Shown: one piece after another, positions 20,465 through 29,800 of the stretch | How positions within the stretch are numbered: the first letter of the stretch is position 1 | Layout of the letters: every line of letters starts with the position of its first letter | NCBI GenBank assembly: GCA_051453625.1 | Contig: JBOZIK010000001.1 | Coordinates: 293,819,835-293,852,266 of the forward strand | Length of the DNA stretch: 32,432 nucleotides | Reading direction: 5' to 3' | Origin: Welwitschia mirabilis | Taxonomy: Eukaryota; Gnetophyta; Gnetopsida; Welwitschiales | Program-made: the position numbers and the translations under genes | Notes under the pieces: model-generated | What the model was told of the DNA's origin: nothing | The model's input: the letters and a program-made list of their open reading frames with translations, nothing else | Databases searched by the model: none

Positions 20465-21800
20465 TGTTACATCCCAAAAATCTTTAAGATTCTTATTACA
20501 TTATTATGAGATTCTTAATTATGGTTTTTATGAAATGTTAATGTAGATAGCTATAAATTTAGGATGCTTTTTAAAATGTTGATAGAAGAAATTGCAAGCT
20601 TGATATTAATGTTAAGTTATGCTTATGATGTTAAAGTCATTTTTTAGATATGTAAATTAAAATACTTCATTTCTGTTTTAAATGTTTATAGAATTATATC
20701 ATTAACTTTGATGGTAATTTACTATAATAAATGAATCATATTTCAAAATGTATTAGACTTTCTCTTGGCCTTCATTTAGAACATGTATTAACATGCAATC
20801 TAATATAGCCTAATAGAAGTTAGGTTGCTTAAATACTAATGTATTCTAAGTAGTAATACATTGAAATAAGTCTATGTAATAGATGCATATGTGAACATTG
20901 AAGGTTTGTGTGTAAATATCTCATTGATAATATATAATTTTCATTTATTTTATAAAAAGCTTAAGAGCTTGCATATGCATAATGAATGTTAATATGTGTG
21001 TTAGGATTTTTTATTATTTTATTCATTATAGCTTAAATTCATTATTAGATTGATTATAATTAAAGAGGATAATGAAAAATTACCTAGACCTCCTTGTACC
21101 AATTTCATTTCATGAAAGGCTAGAACCAGATATCATTAGATCCCAAGTAAGAATTATGACTTTAATACATGTATTACTTTAAGGCCTAAAATTGTGAAAT
21201 AGAAAATGATTAAAGAACAAGAAAAGAAGATACCAAACTTCATAAAAAAATCCTAATAAGAAACACACTCATGAACTGAACATCCTTGTTACATTTAACA
21301 TAACAATATTTTAAAGATATTCATTCCTTCATAAGCATCTTTGAATAAAAATGAATAAGAAACATACTCATGAACTGAATATCCTTCTTAAATTTAACAT
21401 AGCAATATTTTGAAGATATTTATTCCTTCATAAGCATCTTCAAAAAAAAAAAAATTTCTTCTTCAATATGCATTCCACCTTAAGAGAGACTAAAATTTTA
21501 AATAAACATCCTTATAGATTTGATTTTTAGAATACATGAATATTAGATCTAATAAAAGTTAGTGGATTAGACACTAAAAGCTTTGGTTTTTCTATAAATT
21601 ACTAATGTTTAGAGTTAAAGTATTATTATGTTGCTAAATTGCATGTATTTAGTAGGGTATTTTGAGTGGTTTTGTAGGATATTAGACATGTTTATGCTAA
21701 TATTAGACATGTTTATGCTGATTTTTTATGATAATGGGGAGCTAAGGCAAATATCACAAAAACATGCAATCATTATTACATTTGACAGAATTTAAAGCAA
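20465..21800 (+). mobile_element. Start of the chromovirus 3' LTR
   Basis: The chromodomain end is followed by TTTCCAAGAGGAAAT and GGAAAGAATGTTACATCCC, which equals the usual pol-end, PPT and LTR start (GGGAGAATGTAACACCC) of Tekay elements. The LTR therefore starts at 20465. It does not match the GL LTRs by eye. Its end was not located and lies somewhere before the 5' LTR of element P; the right border given is only a placeholder inside an unresolved stretch. Confidence 0.6.
21255..21450. repeat. 99 bp tandem duplication
   Basis: Two units beginning AATAAGAAACA start at 21255 and 21354. They share ACTCATGAACTGAA, ATATTC/ATATTT and CCTTCATAAGCATCTT blocks and differ at about ten positions. 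Confidence 0.85.
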
Positions 21801-22549
21801 ATTCCAATACTTCCTATCTAAAGTAGAAATCCTATAAAAAGAGGTTGATACCACATAAGAAACATCTTTATAAAGTCCATATTCCTTCTCATCATCCAAG
21901 CAATTGCAAAGATGACAAAAGTATTTATGCTGATGAGGACACTTACTAAACTAATCTAGAAACTAATGTGGTACTTGTATGATGTGGCATCATCTTCTGT
22001 GATATCTGGACAACTAGTAGGACAACACATAAAAATAATGCATTATCAAATGTCACCAAACTTTCATCATATATTTTGCACCTTCTTATGTATCTTTTAG
22101 GGTTTTATTGAATTGGTTAGTATTTGCTATTTTTAGAGGTTTTTGTTATGATAATTGCCTCCTTTACTCTCAACTCCAACTTTCATCTTCTTTGGAATTG
22201 AAAATTCTCATGATAGGAGATCAAAGGATGGGAGGTTCATCCCTTGTTATTGCAAAGAGACATCTTCCTCGGTGTTAGGATATGTATCCTTCATTAAGGT
22301 GCTATTACTTTATAACATGGATGTTGATTCGCCTAATAAAAACTTTGTTTTTCTTTTTATATCATTCGTTATGTACATATTACTTATGATTTATGTTGCT
22401 TTCAATTCTATGATAGCTTCATCTATGATATAGATCATGAGGAAAGACTTTATTAAGGTTGATATTATTATTTTAAATACATTTCATTTTATTTACTATA
22501 TTAACTTTGCATTTTTTTCATATTCTATTCAACACACTTGATAGCTTAG
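21801..22549 (+). mobile_element. 3' part of the 5' LTR of element P
   Basis: A TATA box (CCTATAAAAAGAGG, 21831-21844) lies about 700 bp before the PBS at 22552, a layout like that of the element C LTR. The upstream border with the chromovirus LTR is not resolved. A 92-codon opening at 22155-22433 lies in the transcribed leader of the LTR and has no recognisable family. Confidence 0.4.
21833..21840 (+). promoter_or_regulatory. Putative LTR TATA box
   Basis: TATAAAAA followed by GAGG, comparable to TATAAAAGAG in the element C LTR. Whether it belongs to element P or to the chromovirus LTR depends on the unresolved border. Confidence 0.4.
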
Positions 22550-22551
22550 GT

Positions 22552-22559
22552 TGGTGTTG
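22552..22559 (+). promoter_or_regulatory. Primer binding site of element P
   Basis: TGGTGTTG equals the Athila/Tat-type TGGCGCCG if its three C bases became T. It and the element C site share TTGGT(G/A)TT(G/A)GTC. It lies upstream of a gag-pol remnant in the right orientation. Confidence 0.45.
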
Positions 22560-23680
22560 GTCTAGTAACAAATTTCCCTTGATTGATCTAGGTTATACAT
22601 AGCTGATTTCCATAATAGGTTGATTTTTTAATTAAATAGATGTTTCATTTAAAATATAACTTTCATCTCATTTGAATAGTATGTTTATTTACATTGTTAT
22701 TATTCTACTTAGAGATTACATAAGTATTTCATTTTTAAATCAATTCTCCTTCTTCTCATTTATGCCTTCGATGCAAGTATGACATTTGGGTCACTCCCAT
22801 CTATATTAGTCTATTATATTGTGTAATATATATTTTTGTGATTTTTATGATTTTTTTAAGGATATAACATTTAATATGCACTACAATGTCCTGATGTCAT
22901 TATTAAGAAAGGTTTCTTAGAATTTGAGATTCATCATTACTTAGATAAGTAGTTTGGATTTTGGTTTAAGTATTTGTCTATAGTAGAATTATATTATTAT
23001 AGTAGAAATGTAGGTTTTTTCCCACTTTTTTCATTTTATGTTCTAAAAATAATGCTCTATTATCTCCATTGTTATCTAGACAATGTGTAATGACGATGAC
23101 TTGTGAAGGGTTTTTCATTTTCATAAGACATAGGATTTTTTGTATCGTTTATTCTATCATTGAGATGACTTAGGGAATGACTATCAGTTTTAATTTTTTT
23201 GTTATTTTGCAATTCTGTTTTTCTATTTTTTTTATTTTCGGTTTTTTATCTCTTCTATTATCTAGGTATATTGTCTACATAACCACAAAGATAATGTTTA
23301 TAGAAATAGAGCTAAGCATGCTCAGATATGGTAAACTTAAGTGAAAAAATGAAATATCAGAAAGAGCAGCTATTGATTAAAGAAAATATCTAAAAAGGAT
23401 TGATCAACTATACATAAGAGAAGGTACATACACCTCAGGTACACAAAATATTCCAAGAATTAAGCAAGACTATTTGTTTGCATTTACTATTTCTGAATCT
23501 AATTTTTTGAAAGAAAATTTTTCAAGCTAAAATTTAAAAGAAAATAGTTTTATTACAATGTTAAATTCTAAATAAAAATAGAAAAATGTTTCCTCACCTA
23601 ATTCCCCTATCATAATCAAAACTTCTACCACCCCTTTAAATCCCAATGCTGATGTTACTTTTAAAGAACTAATTACAAAA
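22560..23680 (+). other. Leader of element P
   Basis: AT-rich sequence between PBS and gag, with no recognisable coding block. The length of about 1.1 kb is within the range seen for Athila-type leaders. Confidence 0.45.
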
Positions 23681-25860
23681 AGAAGTGTGAAATCCAAAAT
23701 CCTTTTAGCTTACCACCTGGTAATGATTTCAAGTTAAGAGATCTAAATGTGTATCCTATTTTTAATGAAAAAAATGATGAAGATCCTTTCCAACATATGG
23801 CTAACATAAAACAATTAGTGCTTACTTCTAAAAATGATAANNNNNNNNNNNNNNNNNNNNNNNNNNNNNNNNNNNNNNNNNNNNNNNNNNNNNNNNNNNN
23901 NNNNNNNNNNNNNNNNNNNNNNNNNNNNNNNNNNNNNNNNNNNNNNNNNNNNNNNNNNNNNNNNNNNNNNNNNNNNNNNNNNNNNNNNNNNNNNNNNNNN
24001 NNNNNNNNNNNNNNNNNNNNNNNNNNNNNNNNNNNNNNNNNNNNNNNNNNNNNNNNNNNNNNNNNNNNNNNNNNNNNNNNNNNNNNNNNNNNNNNNNNNN
24101 NNNNNNNNNNNNNNNNNNNNNNNNNNNNNNNNNNNNNNNNNNNNNNNNNNNNNNNNNNNNNNNNNNNNNNNNNNNNNNNNNNNNNNNNNNNNNNNNNNNN
24201 NNNNNNNNNNNNNNNNNNNNNNNNNNNNNNNNNNNNNNNNNNNNNNNNNNNNNNNNNNNNNNNNNNNNNNNNNNNNNNNNNNNNNNNNNNNNNNNNNNNN
24301 NNNNNNNNNNNNNNNNNNNNNNNNNNNNNNNNNNNNNNNNNNNNNNNNNNNNNNNNNNNNNNNNNNNNNNNNNNNNNNNNNNNNNNNNNNNNNNNNNNNN
24401 NNNNNNNNNNNNNNNNNNNNNNNNNNNNNNNNNNNNNNNNNNNNNNNNNNNNNNNNNNNNNNNNNNNNNNNNNNNNNNNNNNNNNNNNNNNNNNNNNNNN
24501 NNNNNNNNNNNNNNNNNNNNNNNNNNNNNNNNNNNNNNNNNNNNNNNNNNNNNNNNNNNNNNNNNNNNNNNNNNNNNNNNNNNNNNNNNNNNNNNNNNNN
24601 NNNNNNNNNNNNNNNNNNNNNNNNNNNNNNNNNNNNNNNNNNNNNNNNNNNNNNNNNNNNNNNNNNNNNNNNNNNNNNNNNNNNNNNNNNNNNNNNNNNN
24701 NNNNNNNNNNNNNNNNNNNNNNNNNNNNNNNNNNNNNNNNNNNNNNNNNNNNATTATGGTTAAAGCTATTTTTCATAAAAGCTTAAAAACATAGAACTAA
24801 GTTTAAGAAGCATTTATAAAAATATTTATAAGTGAAACAAAAATAGGAAAAAGGAAGAAAAACTTAGTAAATTTTCAACAACAACCTAATAAAGACTATG
24901 CCTCCACTTATGAATGAATTTTTATTGTAATGCATTCTAATCTTATAGATGCATTTACTTAATAACAAGTAGTATATTAGTTGGATTTAGTAGCCAAATT
25001 AAATAACTTGTATATTTCTCATGTGCTACAAACTTAATAAATCTCACATTAGAAAATGCATGAAGATTGTTGGAAGATATAGTAGAAGTAAGTCAAACAC
25101 GGCCTAAACTAGTACCTAAAGAAAATTGTATTATAGGCCACATCATAAAATATCTTAAAAAATGAAATAATAAAAGGAGAAAGTAAAACATAAAAATAAC
25201 TAGTAAATGTAAGTAAGTTTTTCATAACAACATTAGAAAAATACACTTAAATGATTTTAGATCCAAAAGTGGCAACTAAAAAGATTGTGGTTTCAACTTG
25301 TGATTTCTATAAAGGCAATTATCATGTGACTAAAAAATATCCTTTATTACCAACTTACAAAAAAATGATTTATAAAGAGATGTATCCATTCAACCAAAAA
25401 AGTCTTCAAACTTAAGAACCCAAAACCAAAGCCAAAGCCAAAACCAATTTCAATATAGGATGAATGGACAACCTAATTTTTAATATTTTGAAAATAAATT
25501 TAGAAATTTTAAAAAATCATCTAAATTTTCAACCATTTAGAAATATATTTGATAATGCTAACTTTTAAATAAACAACTCAAACTTCCCACTAAATCACTC
25601 AAATTATCAAGCAAACACATAAAATTCCTGAAATTAAAATGATCCACTTAGAAATTTCATTGGTTAATTAAGAAAATATCAAGATAAGAAAATTTCAAAC
25701 ATTGAAAATCTTACTAATGTTCTTCAACAAACTATGCTTGTAAATAAAAGACCACAAAAATCACTTACAATACAGCCTTTACCAAATCCTAATGAAATAA
25801 GAAAAGATTGTAATATTGTGATAAGAAGTGGAAATAAAACATTACCTCCTATCCATGAGG
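23681..25860 (+). pseudogene. Element P gag, interrupted by an N gap
   Basis: Before the gap the plus strand reads FSLPPGNDFKLRDLNVYPIF and then NEKNDEDPFQHMANIKQLV. This matches the Athila gag start (F-x-G-x-x-NEDPxxHLxxF). After the gap, 25299-25343 encodes CDFYKGNYHVTKKYP, the zinc knuckle C-x2-C-x-G-x-H-x4-C, in which the second and third Cys have become Tyr by single G-to-A changes and the Gly-Asn-His spacing is kept. At about 25820-25850 follows VIRSGNKTLPPI, matching the family's TTRSGKVLPP at the gag-pol border. 912 bases are missing (23841-24752), and several stops are present. Confidence 0.75.
23841..24752. other. Assembly gap, 912 N
   Basis: Unresolved bases inside gag of element P. 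The long openings that appear to span it on both strands are artefacts of the N run. Confidence 0.95.
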
Positions 25861-25929
25861 CTTCAACTTTTTAAAATGATAAAAATGATGGACATTGAAA
25901 TCTTATAAAATCATACTTTTCCTTCTCCT

Positions 25930-26620
25930 TTAAGTGATAAGCTTAATAAGGAAAATTCTTTTCAAGGTAAAAGTAAGAAACCTACTATTCCTTGACTTGA
26001 TAGATTAAATATCAATCCTAACTTTGATGAGCATCTTAAAGTCTCAATGTAAGATGTGAGTATAAATTTATCATTTTGAAAGCTCTTAGAAGAAAATCCT
26101 AAATATTTTAAGTTGTGCAAATACCTAATTAGGAGGGAAAAAAATGAACTATACCTAGTAAAGTCTCTGTAGCCTAATCTATAACTAACTTAGTTTTGAA
26201 AAAACATTCCAAATTTAAGGATCCAAGGGCAGCAATAGTTAGTATTAAATTAAAAGAAAATAAAAGAATAAATAAAGCCTTAATCAATATAGGAGTGAGT
26301 TTTAATATTATTCCTTTACACATTTATTAATGACTTAGTTTAGATAGTAGAATTGAGCCTACACATATTATCTTAGAATTGGTAGATACATCAATGAAGA
26401 ACCATTTAATAATAATAAAAGATTTGGTTATTCAAATTGAAAAATAGTTCTATCCAATAAGTGCGGTTTTGATTGATGTTGATCATAATAGAGGTTATCT
26501 ACAACTTCTAAGTATAGCATGTTTTGCAATAGTCCATTGAATTATTGATACAAGAACTAGAATGATGGAATGTCACTTAGAACATAAAAAGTTTACCATA
26601 AGATTTTTTGATGTTGTTAA
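25930..26620 (+). pseudogene. Element P protease region
   Basis: The pre-protease block reads KLLEENPKYFKLCKYLIRR, matching EALEQMPxYxKFLKDILSKK. At 26280-26315 it gives ALINIGVSFNIIPL, the family's ALCDLGASVSLMPL. The catalytic Asp of DLGAS is Asn here (AAT at 26286-26288), a G-to-A change that abolishes the protease. Further blocks such as TRISLQLADRSIK and the GRPFLATA end have decayed equivalents (THIILELVDTSMKN). Aspartic protease cuts the Gag-Pol polyprotein; this copy is inactive. Confidence 0.75.
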
Positions 26621-26939
26621 AAAGACCTAGGTGATGATTTAAATATTAAAGAAGAAGTTAATCCAATACTATTTTTACAGCATCATACAGTTAAAGAGAG
26701 ATAGTTAATGCTTCATAAACCTATCTTATTTGATGATCCACTTGAAGTAGAAAACTTAAAAGCTTTTGATGATATTAAACTCAATTATGAAGGTGCTGAC
26801 TATTTTAATTAGGGAATTAAAGGAACCAAACCTCCAATCTATAAAGAAGTCTAAGATCTAAAAATAACTAATATTTCATATTTTAAGGGAGATCATCCAT
26901 CTAAATTGTTTGGATGATAGTCTGAGATAACAGTTAAAT

Positions 26940-27870
26940 CTTATAAAAATTTAATAGAAATTGAAAATTTGAATTTAAATCTAAAAACTTTATCCACTGG
27001 ACTAAAATACATCTTTTTGTGTAATAATCAGAATAAACCATTGATAATAAATGAGAATCTATCCCCTTAATAAGAATTAATTTTAATCTCACTTTTTAAT
27101 TATAAGGTTAATGGATTTACTTGGTCACACAAAGCTTTAATAGCCATTCCTACTTCCATTGTTCAATATGAAATCCACCTTAAAGATGATGCAAAACCTA
27201 TTAAGAAACCCTAACATAGACTAAATATAGCCCTTAAATACGTCGTACAAGGTGAAATCCTTAAATAAATGAATGCTAGAATTATTTATGCTATATTTGA
27301 TAGTGAGTGGATTAGCCCTTTGATGGTAGTGTATAAGAAAGATGGAAAGTGGAGAATGTGTATTGATTTTAAAAAGCTAAATAAAGTAATAAATAAAGAA
27401 CACTACCCTTTAACTTTTCTTGACTAGATACTTGATAATATTCAAGGACATGCCTTTTATTACTTTCTTAATGGGTATAGTAGTTATAATTAGGTTTGTA
27501 TAGCTAGTGAGGAATAAGTTAAAATAACTTTTACTTTACCTTTTGGAACTTTTACTTTATATGCATGCCTTTAAGAATTTGTAATGCTTTTAGTACTTTC
27601 CAATGTGCAATAATAAGTATCTTTTCTAATATTTTAAAGGATTTAATTAAAAGTTTTATGGATGATTTCTCAATCTATGTTGAAAACTTTGAACAAATCT
27701 TAGAAAGGTTAGAGAAAGTCCTTAATATATGCATTAAGAGTGGCCTAGATAATGAAATTATCTTAGGTTATCACATTTTTAGTAAAGGAATTAGGATAAA
27801 TCATCAAAAAATAATTATCATTAAAAACCTAACTCCTTCAACAAATTTAAAATAAGTCGATCTTTCTTTG
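26940..27870 (+). pseudogene. Element P reverse transcriptase (Athila-like)
   Basis: The linker LSTGLKYIFLCNNQNKPLII matches LPxHLKYxFLG, followed by HRLNIALKYVV, SEWISPLMVVYKKDGKWRMC, IDFKKLNKVINKEHYPLTF, GHAFYYFLNGYSSYN and ITFTLPFGTF. After a frameshift near 27560 come MPLRICNAFSTFQCAI and FMDDFSIYVENF. The catalytic FMDD, with its two Asp codons at 27661-27666, is intact. Stops at 27425, 27491 and 27515 stand exactly where the family has conserved Gln, and each is one C-to-T step away from CAG or CAA. The insert between VVPKK and the RMCIDY block seen in many Athila RTs is absent, so assignment to Athila rather than a sister branch is uncertain. Open run 27565-27855 is the best preserved piece. 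Confidence 0.9.
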
Positions 27871-28085
27871 GACATTATGGTTTTTATCATCGTTTTATCC
27901 AAGATTATGCTGAAATTTATAAAATATTTCACTTGTTACTTGAAAAAGAACCTAAATTTAAATGGTATTTCTTGTTAGCTACTTTTGAAACACTTAAAGA
28001 TAAAATCTCTTTTGCACTTATTGTAACAAGACATAATTGAAATAAAGATTTTGAGTTAATATGTGATTCTTGTACTAACTCTAAA
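27871..28085 (+). pseudogene. Element P RT end and truncated RNase H
   Basis: RSFFGHYGFYHRFIQDY matches FLGHAGFYRRFIKDF at the RT C-terminal end. After a decayed KPLCNLL-like stretch and LKDKIS (family LKxxLT), DFELICDSCTNS corresponds to FELMCDASDYAVG, the start of RNase H, with the catalytic Asp kept. Family similarity stops about five codons later, at 28075-28095, where the leader of another Athila-type LTR begins in opposite orientation. Integrase and the 3' LTR of element P are absent. Confidence 0.8.
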
Positions 28086-28156
28086 AAGGGGGAAAAAGTA
28101 ATAAACACGGCAAAAAAAAAACAAAAAATGAACTAGTTAGGTAACATTGAAGATGA

Positions 28157-28165
28157 CTAATACCA
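28157..28165 (-). promoter_or_regulatory. Primer binding site of the right Athila-type LTR
   Basis: TGGTATTAG on the minus strand, identical to the element C site at 12276-12284, just inside the LTR end. Confidence 0.5.
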
Positions 28166-28167
28166 AC

Positions 28168-29780
28168 TACTAGAAAAATATAAAATAAGACTAAACTAAA
28201 AACTTGCAAGAAAGTAAAATTTGTACTCCTCTTAGAAGCTACTGTGTTATTATCCTCAATAACAATGTTAAAATATGTTCATGTGTACTACAATAAACTA
28301 AAATAAAAGAGGTAAATACTTAGTATCATTCTCCTCATAGGGATAATTATGGTCAAGTTTACAATAAATACACAAATTTTCACTAATCTTACATTTACAA
28401 TTTTAAGGAAAGGAAAAAACAGGCATTAAGAGAATGATGTTGAAACTTCATCTAGAGAGGTAGAAAAGTAAACAAGCTCAAAGTCTTATCTTATCTTATC
28501 TTTAAACACTCCATATATTTAAAGATATTCTATAAATTCTTAAAAATTAGTTAATTTATCAAGTATTAGTGGCTTAAGCCATGATGACATAATCTCATTC
28601 ACCATATGAGGATTAGTGAACTTGAAAGTTACTTATTCCTTGATAGCCCTTAAATAAGCATAAAAAGTAAGAACATAGAGTACTAAAGATACATCAAATA
28701 AAAGATACCTAAACCAACAAAGGAATTTACTTGAGTGACAATATAACTTGATAACTTAGTTATTACCTAAGCACTACAAGTACAAAGTTATTTGCAACTC
28801 GAAGTCAAAAGAAAACATCTAATTGTATTAATTCCAAAAATACACACTATATTAGTAGAAGAAGAAGGCTGGTATGGACTCCTTAAGCTATCCTTAAAAC
28901 AAGTTTACTTCTAAAGAAAGGCTTAGAAGCCATGTCAAATTAACACTTTAAATGTTCTACTACTTTTCCCAAAACAAAGGCTAATACAAATAAGGGTTTA
29001 AGTCTTTCTTATATGTGACAATGAGGTGGGTGGTAATTACAAGTTTTTGGCTTCTACCATCATATGAATAACTACAAAATATGTTATGTAGCATCAGTAG
29101 GGTTTTATCATCTTATCCTATGTATGAACCATTATGATAAGTCCAATACTTGGCTTATGGAAGTTGCTGCTTCTATCAACTAATGATGCTATCATGTTTC
29201 TCCATCATCATCCTAATCAACATTGCTACATTTTGTTGCTACATTTTATTGTTATCATTTCCACATGTCATTGATGATTCTATTTATATCTAAAGAAAAA
29301 TCTGATTAATTCCATAACTACATTTAGCTAAATTTTCGATGATAAGTTTAGAATGTGATAATTGAACTGTTCTACATAAAAGGATTGATAGCACCAATGA
29401 CTTGGACTGTGACATCAATAATAAGCCTGATGATCATCATATTTTATCATGTCCTTTAAAATGAGGTAAATGTCCGAAAAATATCATGAGAAGATGATAA
29501 GTTCATAGGTAATATTAAAAAGTAGAAGAATACATAAGTTCATGATAAATCAATTATTTTAATGTCTTCTATTAAACTAAATTAGTTAGATAACTTGATT
29601 AGAATTTTAATGTTTGCATGTTAACAACTATCAACTAAGGGATTATTAGGATTTGATGCCTACTTAAGACTAGCTTTTCTTGCACTATAACCTTTTCTAA
29701 ATCAAAGTTCAGTTTTTCTTTGAAATCTAGTAAGGAATCCTTACTCATTTACTAAATATACTCTAAAACTCGACATTTCT
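28168..29780 (-). mobile_element. Athila-type LTR, right copy (minus strand)
   Basis: It is homologous to the element C LTR (12287-13395) and about 1.6 kb long. Between 28455 and 28935 it carries sequence absent from the left copy. Its internal region is lost: only ~60 bp of leader remain before element P RNase H. The TATA box of the left copy is decayed here. Confidence 0.65.
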
Positions 29781-29800
29781 CTAAAATTTTATGATGTGTT

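Noticed and set aside
23673-24786. Three long open frames (309-367 codons) on both strands
   Set aside because: They exist only because the 912 N run has no stops; the real signal is the short gag piece before the gap.
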